Below are positions 17,357 to 27,721 of a DNA stretch of 64,000 bases, piece by piece; within the stretch, counting starts at the first letter, position 1; each line of letters begins with the position of its first letter. The stretch covers positions 1-64,000 of the forward strand of contig JADJRU010000003.1 of the NCBI GenBank assembly GCA_016712105.1, read 5' to 3'. The stretch comes from Ahniella sp. (GTDB taxonomy: Bacteria > Pseudomonadota > Gammaproteobacteria > Xanthomonadales > Ahniellaceae). The notes under the pieces were generated by a model. That model was not told the DNA's origin. It did no database searches and was given only the letters and a program-made list of their open reading frames with translations. A program made the translations under genes and the position numbers.

Positions 17357-17382
17357 GCAGGCCGAAACGTGTTTCGGCCTGC
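17357..17382. terminator. Bidirectional hairpin between gcvH and queC
   Basis: An 11-bp perfect stem GCAGGCCGAAA / TTTCGGCCTGC surrounds a CGTG loop, midway between the two convergent stop codons. The AAA/TTT ends suit termination from either side, although no long T tract follows. Confidence 0.65.
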
Positions 17383-17409
17383 TGGCAACACGGCTGCTTC
17401 ACTGGTTGC

Positions 17410-18075
17410 TCAGAAATATCGCGTCGGATCCGGTAACCCGGCATCCCGAAAGCCCTGCGCCCGCAGTCGGCAAGCATCACATTTTCCGCAGGCCCGACCC
17501 TCGTCATCGGCCTGGTAACAGCTGACCGTGATGGCGTAGTCCACGCCCAACTCATGCCCACGCCTGGCGATGTCGGCTTTGCTCATGGCGATCAAGGGCG
17601 CATGAATGGTGATCTGCTCACCGCCGACGCCGGCCTTCGTGGCCACCCTTGCCAGAGTCTGGAATGCGTCGATGAAGGCCGGCCGGCAATCCGGATAGCC
17701 GGAATAGTCCACAGCATTGACGCCGCAGAAAATGTCGTCACTGCCCAAGGTTTCCGCCCAGGCCAGCGCCAGAGACAACATGATCGTGTTGCGTGCCGGG
17801 ACATACGTCACCGGGATGCCCTCACTCGGCGCTTCCGGTACCGCGATGTCTGCGGTCAGTGCCGAACCGCCGAAATGACGGAGGTCGAGCTTCTGCACAT
17901 GATGTTCTGCGGCGCCGAAGACCTGCGCGACTCGCATCGCTGCCGTCAGTTCGGCACGGTGACGTTGTCCGTAGTCGACGCTGAGCGCATGGCAAGTGAA
18001 GCCAAGCCCTTTTGCGATCGCCAGCGTGAGCGCCGAATCCATTCCCCCGGAAACCAGGACGACCGCATGTTTCAT
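17410..18075 (-). CDS. queC: 7-cyano-7-deazaguanine synthase
   Basis: This 221-residue ATP-dependent enzyme converts 7-carboxy-7-deazaguanine to preQ0 in queuosine synthesis. The N-terminal PP-loop SGGMDS is present, as are the VPARNT motif and the CGVNAVDYSGYPDCRP block. A C-terminal four-cysteine zinc site (the last three as CGKCDAC) completes the family pattern. The ATG at 18075 overlaps the stop of the MAPEG gene (ATGA). Confidence 0.97.
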   Translation of the reverse strand: MKHAVVLVSGGMDSALTLAIAKGLGFTCHALSVDYGQRHRAELTAAMRVAQVFGAAEHHVQKLDLRHFGGSALTADIAVPEAPSEGIPVTYVPARNTIMLSLALAWAETLGSDDIFCGVNAVDYSGYPDCRPAFIDAFQTLARVATKAGVGGEQITIHAPLIAMSKADIARRGHELGVDYAITVSCYQADDEGRACGKCDACRLRAQGFRDAGLPDPTRYF

Positions 18076-18497
18076 GCGCTATGCCCCAATTGCCACGCGG
18101 CCCGTGCGATGAAGATCCAAAGGCAAACGCTACCCAGGAAGAACGCGTAGAACCGGTGCATGACCTTGTTGTAGGTCAGGTGCACGAGGGCGTGTGCGGC
18201 GCGCAGTGCGACGAAAGCCCAAGCCAGCGGCAACAGCACAGCGAGGTCCAGCTTTGCCACTGCAATGGCGGCAAGCGTGAAGTAGAAGAGCACCGGCGCC
18301 TCGAACAGGTTCGCGTAATGGTCGAGGGCCTGCGTGTTGCTGAGCAGCTTCGCGGCATCGGCACGGTTCGCGACTTTCTGCGGGTGAACCCGCTTGGCCT
18401 TCATCTCGGTCAGTCGTTCAAAGTACAGCCGGAACCAGACGAGGAAGGTCAGGGCGGCCAAGGCAAAGCCGGGCCAGAGGATGGCGTTTTGGTTCAC
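18072..18497 (-). CDS. MAPEG-family membrane protein
   Basis: This 141-residue protein has four hydrophobic helices and the MAPEG pattern. N-terminal helix residues lead to FERLTEMKAKRVHPQK; the middle has NLFEAPVLFYF and the next helix RAAHALVHLTYN. MAPEG proteins include glutathione-dependent membrane enzymes; bacterial members of this size are mostly uncharacterised. The start is GTG at 18497, with AGGAG about 8 bases upstream. It is followed by and coupled to queC. Confidence 0.85.
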   Translation of the reverse strand: MNQNAILWPGFALAALTFLVWFRLYFERLTEMKAKRVHPQKVANRADAAKLLSNTQALDHYANLFEAPVLFYFTLAAIAVAKLDLAVLLPLAWAFVALRAAHALVHLTYNKVMHRFYAFFLGSVCLWIFIARAAWQLGHSA

Positions 18498-18590
18498 GAA
18501 GATACTCCTGGGGACGAGCCTTGATTTTGCCCGGTTGCCGGCGCTCCGGCGAGCGACTGGCGAAAATGCGCATGAACCTGGCGGTGCAAC

Positions 18591-21024
18591 TCAGGCAGCC
18601 GGCGCCAGAAGTTTCGCGACCACAGCCTGTTCCTGCAGGACCCAGGGTGAAGTGATGCTGAGCGACTTGATCATGCCCTCGGCCTCGGCAAATGCCTTCT
18701 TTGCAGCGTCGTCGCGACCCGCTTTGGCTGCCCACAAGGCTTCCGTCAGATGCAGCGCCACAATCACCGACTGGTTGGCAATTTCGGTCTTGGCAGCGAA
18801 CTCCTGAGCCCGGTCGAGATGGGCCCGCGCCTCGTCGAGTTGACCGCGCTGCGCGGCGATGGCGGCGAGCATGCGCCAACCGTTCACCTTGCCGACGGGC
18901 ACACCGTGCTCGGCGAAGGCCAGCGCATCGCGTGCGTAGGTTTCGGCCAAGGACCAGTTGCCGTCCTGATACGCACAGGTCGCCGAACGCCACGACGGGT
19001 TGAACCCCTGGGAGCTGCCACTCGCCGCAAGTCGCTGATAGATGTCGACTGCAGCCCGCGCCTGTTCGATGCAGGGTTCGAATCGCCCTTGCTCCCACAG
19101 CAGCGTGGCATGGTTGTCGAGTAGTTGTTCGATGACCATTTCGGCCCCCGCCGTCGCGATGTTTTACGGCCCGCGCTGCCGTCAGGGACTGTTCAAGCAA
19201 GACTTCGGCTTCCGCGAACCGCTTCAATCGTCCAAGGGCCACTGCGCGCTGGCCAGCCACGGTCAGAGTCGATCGATGTCCCGATCCCAGTGCCTCGACG
19301 GCGGCCGAATGTGCTTGTCCCAACCATGCCTCGGCGCGATCCAACTGGTTCACGCCTTGTGCGTTGCCTCCCAGAAAACGATAGGCGCGATAAACCTGCT
19401 CGCCTTCACCACTCGACTGTGCCAGAGCCAAGGCTTGTTCCAGCAACACGTTCGCTTCCGCCAGCCGTCCATTCAAGGACAACAACTGACCCATGTCGAT
19501 CAGCATCCAGGCCCGCAATCGATCGACCGCCTGGCCGGCAGCCAATGGCGCCAACTCAGCGTCGGCCCGTTCGAGCAGAGCCCACGCGGGCTCGCGTTCA
19601 TCACGCGCCAAATGGCATTCCGACCGCAGGATCAGGGCCAGCGCCCGCTCTTTCGGATCGGCATTGACCAGGTCGGCGGCCGATGTGGCGGACCCCGCGA
19701 CATCCAGACATCGCTGCGCTTCATCGAGGTTCATGTAAACGGAAGCGATCGTGCTGCGCAATTGTCGGCGAACGGCCGGCGCATCAGCCAGCCGCTCATC
19801 CAGCGTCGCGGCCGCGAGGTCCATGGCGTCGAGGATGCTGGCCTCGCCGCGACGGCCCGAATAGGGGTTGGCCTGCCCCAGGGTATCGACCAGGAAGGTG
19901 GACACGGCTTCGGCGCGTTGTGCGTTCTCGATGGCCTGGTTGCGTTCTTGCCGCAACTGCCAGGCAGCCATCACCAGCACCACCAGCAAAGACACGCCAC
20001 CGATTGCCGCGACGGCGATGGCCGCCCGGTGCCGGGTCACATAACGGGCAGCGCGTCGCCACGCATTCTGGCGATCCGCAGCCAGAACATGGCCATCCAG
20101 GATTGCGCCCACATCTTCACGTAATGCAGCCGCACTGGCGTGGCGATGTTCCGGATCGGCCGAACAGGCACGATCGATGAGCCGCTGCAGGTCGTCGGCG
20201 ACTCGTCGCGGCATGGGTACCGTCGTCGCCTGGTCGATTGCGGACGGTGCGAACATCGCACGGAGAACCAGACCCAACTGGAACAAGTCGGATGCCGTGG
20301 TGATCACACCGCCGGCTTTCTGCTCTGGACTGGCATATCCCGGAGTCAATACATGATCATTGGCGCCGTCGGACAACTCGCCTTCAAGTGCAATCCCGAA
20401 GTCCAGCAAACGCGGGTGCCCATGCTGGTCGACCAGAATATTGTTGGGCTTCAGATCCCGGTGGATCAGGGCTCGCGAGTGGGCGTACTCGATGGCGGCA
20501 CATACCTGATCGAACAAGGCGAGTCGACGTCGCCAGTCCAATTTCCGCTCGGCAACGAATTGATCAATCGGACTGCCTTCGACCAGCGCCATGGCGAACC
20601 ACAGATCGCCGGCATCGGTTTCGCCACCGTCCACGAGGCTGACGATATGCGGATGTCGCAGCGTTGCAATGATCTGGCGCTCATGACGCAGCCGGGCCAG
20701 CAAGTCAGCGTTGTGGCGGACCAGTTTGAGCGCAACCGTCTGCTCGAATTGGCCATCGGCTCGTTCTGCCAGGTACACATGCGACATGCCACCGGACGCA
20801 ATCAGGTGCAACAACCGCCACGGGCCCATCAGCGTGCCGGACGGCAGGACTGCACCGGCTCCGGCTTCCTCGACCAACGCCTGCAGCAAGCGTCCGCGAA
20901 GAATCTGACCGGTGCGGAAGCGCGCCAACCGCGGGTCTTCGGGCACACCGGATCGTTGTGTCGTCTCGTCGGCATGACCCGGGAGAAAGCCCGTGGATTC
21001 AGGCTCCTGCGATTCGCCGACCAC
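18591..21024 (-). CDS. Membrane Ser/Thr protein kinase with TPR-like sensor domain; one frameshift
   Basis: The kinase domain (about 65-315) has the catalytic Lys100, HRDLKPNN (188-195) and DFG (208-210). The Gly-rich loop is degenerate (ASGGMSHVY). A membrane helix spans about 335-356, then tetratricopeptide-like helical repeats form the outer part. Near 19158 one extra base shifts the frame; the true C-terminus continues as ATAGAEMVIEQLLDNHATLLWEQG and stops at 18591, giving about 810 residues. The GTG at 21024 directly follows the stop of the sigma factor gene, so the two are coupled. Kinases next to ECF sigma factors of this class are thought to control their partner by phosphorylation; here that is inference. 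Confidence 0.85.
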
Positions 21025-21591
21025 TCAGGCGCCTGCCAACCGTGACGACAGCCAACTGCGCGCCTGATTCCATTCGCGCTGGGCCGAACGCAGGCCGATC
21101 CCCAGCGCGTCGGCGGTTTCCTGTTCGCTGAGCCCGCCGAAGTAACGACACTCGAACACCCGCGCCGTTTTCGGATGCTCGATTTCCAACTTGCCAAGCA
21201 GGTCATCCAGCTCGATCAGCTCGCAGGCCTCCTGCTGCAACTGGGTGTCCACCCGGTCAAGGCCCGTATGTTCGGCGCCGGAACCCCGTTTCTCGGCCAG
21301 CCGCTCACGCGCGTAATCACACAACACCTGACGCATGACCCGCGCCGCCAGATTGAAGAAATGATTCTTCGACGCGACATCGTCAGCCACCGAATCGCGG
21401 ATGCGCAGGTAACACTCGTGAACCAGTGCCGTCGCGCCCATGGTTCGATCCCCGCCCTGCCCGGCGAGCTGCGCCCGCGCAAGCCGGTGCAGATCGTCAT
21501 ACACCAGCGAAATCAGGCGCGCAGAAGCCTGAGCGTCACCGCCCTTGAATTCCTCGAGAATCCGTGAAAAATCACGCGTCACCACTGTCAT
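21025..21591 (-). CDS. ECF RNA polymerase sigma factor (Sig-70_X6 type), kinase-linked
   Basis: This 188-residue protein has region 2 (about 10-95, LVHECYLRI...HFFNLAARVMRQVL) and region 4 (about 125-185, RVFECRYFGGLSEQETADALGI) with a helix-turn-helix. There is no anti-sigma factor gene nearby. Instead a Ser/Thr kinase gene follows without a gap, as is usual for this subgroup. It is divergent from a second sigma-kinase pair, 74 bases apart. Its regulon is unknown. Confidence 0.92.
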   Translation of the reverse strand: MTVVTRDFSRILEEFKGGDAQASARLISLVYDDLHRLARAQLAGQGGDRTMGATALVHECYLRIRDSVADDVASKNHFFNLAARVMRQVLCDYARERLAEKRGSGAEHTGLDRVDTQLQQEACELIELDDLLGKLEIEHPKTARVFECRYFGGLSEQETADALGIGLRSAQREWNQARSWLSSRLAGA

Positions 21592-21665
21592 CGCGGCATA
21601 TTATCAGGGTGCCCGTGCGGTCCGCGCGTCTTCCCGTCGACAACGAACCGGGTCCATAATCGGCC
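21592..21665. promoter_or_regulatory. Divergent promoter region of two sigma-kinase operons
   Basis: Only 74 bases separate the starts of the two ECF sigma genes, so both promoters must lie here or in the coding ends. The region is GC-rich. I see no confident consensus boxes. Confidence 0.5.
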
Positions 21666-22226
21666 ATGACCGGCGGCAAAGAAACCGAACTCCTGCTGTC
21701 CCTGTGGCGCGAAGGCGAACGGGGTGCTGGCGACCAATTGCTTCGCCGCTTCTACGACGAGCTTCGGTCGCTTGCGGCGTCCCAGCTGGGCCGTTCCTGG
21801 TCGAGACAAACCCTGCAGGCAACGGAACTCGTGCACGAAGCCTGGTTTCGACTGTGCGGCACCGACGAACCCAGTTTCGAGAATCGGCGACATTTTTTCG
21901 GCTGCGCGGCGAGTGCGATGCGCCAGGCATTGATCGACCGGTCCCGTCGCGCTCAGGCCGAGCGACGGGGAGGAGATCTGGAGCGTGTCCAGTTCGACGA
22001 GCTGCTTGACTTGCCGAGTCGGCCGGATGTCGATCTGCTCGAACTCGACAATGCGCTGCGCCAGCTTGAGCGGTTGGATGCCGAGCAGTTGCGGATCGTC
22101 GAAATGCGTTATTTCCTTGGCCTGACGATCGAGGAAACCGCAGGCGCCCTGGCGCTGCATCCCAGCGCAGTCAATCGCAAATGGGAGAGTGCACGCGCAT
22201 GGCTGCTGAAAACCCTGAGCCCGTAG
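21666..22226 (+). CDS. ECF RNA polymerase sigma factor (Sig-70_X6 type), second copy
   Basis: This 186-residue protein has the same layout as the divergent sigma factor. Region 2 carries LVHEAWFRL and RRHFFGCAASAMRQALID; region 4 carries RIVEMRYFLGLTIEETAGALAL. Its last 28 bases overlap the start of the kinase gene, which suggests coupled translation. The two sigma factors share the family pattern but differ in most positions, so any duplication was not recent. Confidence 0.92.
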   Translation: MTGGKETELLLSLWREGERGAGDQLLRRFYDELRSLAASQLGRSWSRQTLQATELVHEAWFRLCGTDEPSFENRRHFFGCAASAMRQALIDRSRRAQAERRGGDLERVQFDELLDLPSRPDVDLLELDNALRQLERLDAEQLRIVEMRYFLGLTIEETAGALALHPSAVNRKWESARAWLLKTLSP

Positions 22227-24607
22227 ACGAGATCCTGAGGCATCGACGCCTCTGTGCGGCGTTCGATCGCCTGTTCGAACTCGACACCGAACAACGCGCC
22301 GAAGCCATGGCGCACTTGCCGGAAGATGAGCGCGATCTCGCTGACGAACTGATCGCGATGCTGGCGGCCAGTGCGACACCCTTGCTGCAGCCCCAGGCCG
22401 AACGCACAGACCCGATGGCCGATGACGGCATGCTGCAGGAACTCGGCGACGACCGCGGATGGCGTGTCCTTCGCGAATTGGGTCGGGGGGGCATGGGCCG
22501 TGTGTTGCTGGCCGAACGGGCCGACGGCCGGTTCAACAAACAAGTGGCGATCAAGGTTCTCGACCGCTCCCCCGATGATCCGGACTGGCGACGGCGTTTT
22601 GCCGCCGAACGCGAGATTCTGGCGCGCTTGCAGCACCCGGGGATTGTCCGGCTGCTCGACGCCGGCGAGACCCGTCGGGGCGTGCCGTATCTGGTCATGG
22701 AATATGTGGCCGGCCAAACGCTGGAACAACTGCTGCGCGAGCGTCAGACCACCCAGCCGGAACGGCTGGCCCTGTTCGAGCAGGTCGCCGGTGCCGTGGC
22801 GTACGCACACCGGATGCTGATCGCGCACCGGGATCTCAAGCCCGGCAACATCCTCGTGGATGCGGAGATGCGCGCGCACCTGCTGGATTTCGGCATCGCC
22901 AGACTATTGTCCGAGGGCAATGCCACGGCGACCCAGGCGCGCTCGCTGACACCACGATATGCCGCGCCGGAGCAGGTGTCGGGTCAAGCCAGCACGACGG
23001 CACTCGATATTTATCAGCTGGGCATCATGTTGTACGAGTTGCTGGCCGGCGCACCACCCTTTGCCGAGCTGAACGGGCCGGCGTTGATGCGCGCCATCCT
23101 GGAACAGGATCCGCCACCGCCTGGCGCGGTCGCGAGAGACCCTTCAGACATCGATGCCGACCTCGATGCCATTTGCCTGCGTGCGTTGCGCAAGGAACCC
23201 GAGCAACGTTATGCCAGTGTTGATGCCTTGCTCGCCGATCTTGGCCGCTGGCGTCAGGGTGAACCCGTGCTGGCCCATGCCGGCGGCACCCTCTATCGCG
23301 CGCGCAAGTTCCTGATTCGACACTGGCGCGCACTGGGCGCGACGGCTTTGATGGTTGTGCTGACCGGCGGCTTCATCTGGCGCCTGGATCGCGAACTCAC
23401 ACGCAGCGAACGCGAACGCGCCGTCGCCGAACAGGCCACGGAACTGATGGTCGATGTGATCGGTCGTGCCGACCCGTCACGCGCTCAAGGCGAAGAGCTC
23501 ACGCTGCGCGAAGCACTCAACCAGAGTGTCGAACGCCTGCGCAGCACACCCAACCTCGAGCCGATCGTGCGCGCACGCGTGCTGGAGTCGGTGGGCGCCA
23601 CCTTCGTGGAGTTGTCCAGTGATGCAGCGGCGCTCCCGGTGCTGGCGGAGTCTGCCGCCGCGTTTGCCGCCGCAGGCGATCCCTTGGGCGAGCAACGGGC
23701 ACTTCATGCCCGAAGTGTTGCGATGATGAACCTTGGCAACTATGCGGCGGCGCAGGCAGCACTCGAGGACGTACTTGCGAAACGTACCCGTTCGGGTCTG
23801 CGCGGCGACGCCTTCGAGGCCGAACTGCACAGTACGCTTGGCATCCTGCACCAGTATCAGCGCAAGGCCGATCGCGCGCTGGCTGAATTCGACGAAGCCC
23901 TGCGGATCCAGCGCAAGATGGCCGAACCCGATCCGGCGCAGTTGCTGCACACGCTGCGTAATCTCGGCGAAATCAGAACCGCACAGGGTGATCTTCCGGG
24001 CGGTTTGGCGGCGCTTGAAGAAGCGCGCGTCCTCGGCGATCAGTCGCTCGGCGCCGACCATCCGGACTCGATCCGCCTGCTGCGGTCATTAGGTCGCAAT
24101 GCGCAGCGTCGAGGCGAACTAGCGGAAGCAGTCGCCTGGTTCGAGAACGGTTGGACACGCGCCCAAAAAGTGTTCCAGCCGCCGCACAGTGTGCGATTGC
24201 TGCTCGGGCACGCGCTCGCCATGGCCCGACTCGAACAAGGGCAACTACCCGAGGCACTCGAATTGATGCGGCAAATGATCGGTGAAGCGCGCCAGACTTT
24301 TCCGGCCACCCATCCAAGCTTGGGCACCATTGCCGCGGACATGGCCCTGATCGAGCTATTGAGCGGCAACGACCGTTTGGCCCGGCCATTGGCCGTGGAA
24401 GCCAAGGCCGTCCGGCAGGAGGTTGCGGATACCGACGCCAGTATCGCGCAACCGGAGTTGATCCAGACCATCGTCGATTGCCGCGCCGGATCCACGACGA
24501 CCGCGGCCGTCCAGGCAACCCTGGATCGTGCACTCGCCGACCCCACGCTGTCGAAGGTCCTGAGCGATGCTTATCGACAGGCTGCTTCGCTCTGTACCCA
24601 GCCATGA
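22199..24607 (+). CDS. Membrane Ser/Thr protein kinase with TPR-like sensor domain, intact
   Basis: This is an 802-residue protein. An N-terminal helical segment (1-85) precedes the kinase domain (about 89-355), which has an intact Gly loop GRGGMG (95-100), Lys119, HRDLKPGN (210-217) and DFG (230-232). A single membrane helix spans about 378-395, and many tetratricopeptide-like helices follow to the end. The ATG at 22199 is chosen over 22181 because GGGAGAG lies 9 bases before it. It partners the overlapping sigma gene. The outer TPR region probably senses a protein or peptide ligand (inference). Confidence 0.9.
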   Translation: MAAENPEPVDEILRHRRLCAAFDRLFELDTEQRAEAMAHLPEDERDLADELIAMLAASATPLLQPQAERTDPMADDGMLQELGDDRGWRVLRELGRGGMGRVLLAERADGRFNKQVAIKVLDRSPDDPDWRRRFAAEREILARLQHPGIVRLLDAGETRRGVPYLVMEYVAGQTLEQLLRERQTTQPERLALFEQVAGAVAYAHRMLIAHRDLKPGNILVDAEMRAHLLDFGIARLLSEGNATATQARSLTPRYAAPEQVSGQASTTALDIYQLGIMLYELLAGAPPFAELNGPALMRAILEQDPPPPGAVARDPSDIDADLDAICLRALRKEPEQRYASVDALLADLGRWRQGEPVLAHAGGTLYRARKFLIRHWRALGATALMVVLTGGFIWRLDRELTRSERERAVAEQATELMVDVIGRADPSRAQGEELTLREALNQSVERLRSTPNLEPIVRARVLESVGATFVELSSDAAALPVLAESAAAFAAAGDPLGEQRALHARSVAMMNLGNYAAAQAALEDVLAKRTRSGLRGDAFEAELHSTLGILHQYQRKADRALAEFDEALRIQRKMAEPDPAQLLHTLRNLGEIRTAQGDLPGGLAALEEARVLGDQSLGADHPDSIRLLRSLGRNAQRRGELAEAVAWFENGWTRAQKVFQPPHSVRLLLGHALAMARLEQGQLPEALELMRQMIGEARQTFPATHPSLGTIAADMALIELLSGNDRLARPLAVEAKAVRQEVADTDASIAQPELIQTIVDCRAGSTTTAAVQATLDRALADPTLSKVLSDAYRQAASLCTQP

Positions 24608-24652
24608 CGCAGGGCGTGAGCTCAAAAGCAGCCTGATCGATGGCGACGAGCG

Positions 24653-27607
24653 TCAGTCGTCGCGCCCGCGCAGTTTGGGTTTCGGTTGCGCACGGGATTT
24701 ATAGGCTTCGGGCGCCGTGATCGTCATCTTGCCGCTCGCGCTGGACTTCCCTTGGCTCAAACGCAAGGTGTATTCCCCCGGAATGGCCATCAGCCGATGT
24801 TTGAGCCGGATCGACTCGGCGTAGGGCTGTTTTGCCAGTTCACCCGCGGTGTCCTTGGATTTGCCGGCTTTGCGCAGAGCGGCCGCTTCGGCCTTCAGCG
24901 CCAAATCGGCATCCACTTCGATGTTCCAGTCGATGTGGTTCAACCCGGCCGTGGCGGAGTGATTCAGGGAGCGGACGATCTGCCCGTTGGCATCCAGCAC
25001 GTCGAGCGTGACCGGACCCGCCGCGGACGACCAGAAGTTGATGGTCGCCGTCGGCAGGTAAGCGGTTTCGTCGAACCAGCGCGAGGCGCGACCGCGCCAG
25101 TCGCGACTGGCCAGGACCGGATCAACATGGAAGACATGCAGCGATTTGGCACGAACCTCATCGGTCAGCTCCTGTACCGGCAACACATCGATGACCCAGG
25201 CACTGCGACCATGGGTTCCGGCCACCAACTCACGGTCTCGCGGATGTACGACCAGATCGTGCACCGGGACGTTCGGCAGGCCCTGATCCATGGCCTGCCA
25301 GGACGTTCCGCGATCCAGCGACACATAGACGCCCCGATCGGTGCCGACATACAACACGCGCTCGTTGACCGGATCCTCGCGCACCACATTCACGGTTTCA
25401 TTCGGGAGGTTCGCAACGATGGAGGTCCAGGTCTTGCCGAGATCCTCGCTGACCCACAGATAAGGGGTGATCGAGTCTTCGCGATAGGCATTCATGGCCA
25501 GATAGGCGCGGTCGCGCTGATGACTGGAAGCAACCAGACGGGACACCCACTTGCTCGGCAGACCGTCCGAAACCCGACGCCAGTCATTCCCGCCGCCAGT
25601 GGTCACCCATACTTGCCCATCATCGGTTCCGGCCCAGATCAGGCCGAACTGTTTGGGCGACTCGGAGACATTGGTGATCGTCGCGAACGGGACGTTTCCG
25701 CGCTCGGTACTGACGGTCAGGTCATCGCTGATCGCTGTCCACGTTTTGCCCTGGTCAAACGATCGGAACAGTTTGTTGGCGCCGAAGTACACGACATCCG
25801 GGTTGTGCAAGGACAACACCACCGGCGTATTCCAGTTGTAGCGCAGCGCCGGATCGCCGAGTTTTTCGCGGGGACGCACTTCGCCGGCATTCTTGCCATC
25901 CCGGCGGTAATAGCCGAACTGGTAGCCGGTATAGGTCGTGCCGTCACGCGGGTCGATGGCGACCTGCATGCCATCACCGCCGCCGATGAACTCGAAATCC
26001 TCGCCAAGTTCCCAGCGCGATCGCGACGAACCCTTGACGGTGCCGTTGTCCTGAAGTCCACCATAGACGTTGTACGGCTCGGCCAGATCAACATTGATCG
26101 TGTAGAACTGGCCGACCGGCTGCGCGTCGAGCTTGAGCCAGGTCTTGCCGCCGTCATAACTGATGTCGGCGCCCCCATCGTTGCCGTTGATGATGCGGTC
26201 GGGATTGGTCGGATCGATCCACCACGCATGGTGATCGACGTGGACGTCCGGATCATTCATGCCGCTGAATGTCTTGCCGCCATCGGCTGACGTGATCATC
26301 GGCACGCCGGTCACGTAGATGCGGTTGGCATCCGTCGGCGACACGCGGATCTGCCCGAAGTAGTACCCGTAGGTGTAGGTCACTTCCGTCAAAGCCTGGT
26401 CGTGTGTTCGCGTCCAACTGGCACCGCCGTCATCGGACCGGTAGATCTCGAGCCCACGGATATCGGTGTTGAACAGCGCCGCTTCCGCATCGTTCAGCGC
26501 TGAAATCAGGTCGGAGACCTTGATCTCATCCTTGCGGATCCGCTCGATGAGGGTCTTTGCATCAATCTCGGTATCGAGGTCGTTGCCGCGGATGAAGGCT
26601 TCGATTTCGTCAGGATCCTGGCGCAGGAAGTCTTCCTTCGACATGGTCTTCAGGCGACGCGGCGACAACGGCCGGTCACCGAGATCCTGCTCGCTCGCCG
26701 GCAAGTCTTCCCAATTGTCCACGCTGGCGTACAACACCCCCGGCTGGTTCGACACCGCGAGGCCGATCCGGCCCACGTGTTTGCCCTGCGGGAATCCATT
26801 CATCGTCTTCGCCCAGGTATTGCCGCCGTCCGTGGATTTCCAGATCGCCGAACCGGCACCGGATTCCTGGAAGCGCCAGGGTTTGCGCGTGCGCTCCCAG
26901 GTGGCCGCGTACATCGTCTGCGGATCATTGGGATCGAACGCCAGGTCGATCGCGCCGGTGTTGCCGTCGGTCTTCAACACGTGGTCCCAACTGGCACCGG
27001 CATCGCCACTGCACAACACGCCGCGTCGGCCACCCTCGCTGTAGAGCTTGCCGAGTGCAGCAACACACACTCGCGATCCATCCTTCGGATGCACGAGCAC
27101 ACGGGCAATTCGATCGACGTCGGTGAGGCCCACATGCCGGAAGCTGCCACCGGCGTCATCGGAAACGAACACACCCATGCCACCATAATTCGAGCGTGCC
27201 GAATTCGGTTCGCCGCTGCCGATCCACAGGCGTTTGGGATTGTTTGGATCCACGGCGATGTCGCCCGTGACCATGGTCGGCAAGTCGTCCGAAAGCGGCG
27301 AAAACGTCACGCCGTTGTTCGTGGTTTTCCAGACGCCGCCCGTGGCATAGGCGATATAGAAGCCATAGGGCTCACCGGGGATCGATTCCACATCGACGAC
27401 GCGACCACCCTGGATGGTCGGCCCGATCGAACGCCAGGCGATGCCGTTCAGTTGGGATGATGCAACCAGATCCTGGTGCTGCGCATAAGCCTGCCAATGG
27501 GGATCCGCAGGATCCTTGGAGCCCAGCGGAGCCGGTGACTCGAACGCTTGCGACAGGGCGGGAGACAGGATGGCAATCAGGGCGACGGACAAGGCTGTTC
27601 GATTCAC
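24653..27607 (-). CDS. Secreted BNR/sortilin-type beta-propeller protein
   Basis: A signal peptide (RTALSVALIAILSPALSQA) precedes about 850 residues of repeated BNR/Asp-box units such as SADGGKTF, SYDGGKTW and SEDLGKTW, which fold as one or two large propellers. The C-terminal 150 residues contain a beta domain (VTLDVLDANGQIV) and a basic tail. The GTG at 27607 is chosen because GGAGG lies 7 bases upstream and the signal peptide starts there; an ATG at 27634 gives nine more residues. Homologues are called 'WD40/YVTN/BNR-like' or VPS10-like glycosyl hydrolases, but enzymatic activity is unproven. About 984 residues. It is a plausible type II secretion cargo. Confidence 0.85.
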   Translation of the reverse strand: MNRTALSVALIAILSPALSQAFESPAPLGSKDPADPHWQAYAQHQDLVASSQLNGIAWRSIGPTIQGGRVVDVESIPGEPYGFYIAYATGGVWKTTNNGVTFSPLSDDLPTMVTGDIAVDPNNPKRLWIGSGEPNSARSNYGGMGVFVSDDAGGSFRHVGLTDVDRIARVLVHPKDGSRVCVAALGKLYSEGGRRGVLCSGDAGASWDHVLKTDGNTGAIDLAFDPNDPQTMYAATWERTRKPWRFQESGAGSAIWKSTDGGNTWAKTMNGFPQGKHVGRIGLAVSNQPGVLYASVDNWEDLPASEQDLGDRPLSPRRLKTMSKEDFLRQDPDEIEAFIRGNDLDTEIDAKTLIERIRKDEIKVSDLISALNDAEAALFNTDIRGLEIYRSDDGGASWTRTHDQALTEVTYTYGYYFGQIRVSPTDANRIYVTGVPMITSADGGKTFSGMNDPDVHVDHHAWWIDPTNPDRIINGNDGGADISYDGGKTWLKLDAQPVGQFYTINVDLAEPYNVYGGLQDNGTVKGSSRSRWELGEDFEFIGGGDGMQVAIDPRDGTTYTGYQFGYYRRDGKNAGEVRPREKLGDPALRYNWNTPVVLSLHNPDVVYFGANKLFRSFDQGKTWTAISDDLTVSTERGNVPFATITNVSESPKQFGLIWAGTDDGQVWVTTGGGNDWRRVSDGLPSKWVSRLVASSHQRDRAYLAMNAYREDSITPYLWVSEDLGKTWTSIVANLPNETVNVVREDPVNERVLYVGTDRGVYVSLDRGTSWQAMDQGLPNVPVHDLVVHPRDRELVAGTHGRSAWVIDVLPVQELTDEVRAKSLHVFHVDPVLASRDWRGRASRWFDETAYLPTATINFWSSAAGPVTLDVLDANGQIVRSLNHSATAGLNHIDWNIEVDADLALKAEAAALRKAGKSKDTAGELAKQPYAESIRLKHRLMAIPGEYTLRLSQGKSSASGKMTITAPEAYKSRAQPKPKLRGRDD

Positions 27608-27721
27608 GGGTTCCCTCCAGGAAAACCCGAACATATCGAAGCTTGACGCCCACCGCCATGCCCGGATGCACCCAACGACCGGTGTGCCGCCGACAGCACC
27701 CTTCGTGAGTGCCGCCCCGCG

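Noticed and set aside
24686..26290. 534-codon open frame on the plus strand opposite the propeller gene
   Set aside because: It is antisense to a gene with clear repeats and a signal peptide; long antisense frames are common at this GC content and this one has no ribosome site or family motif.
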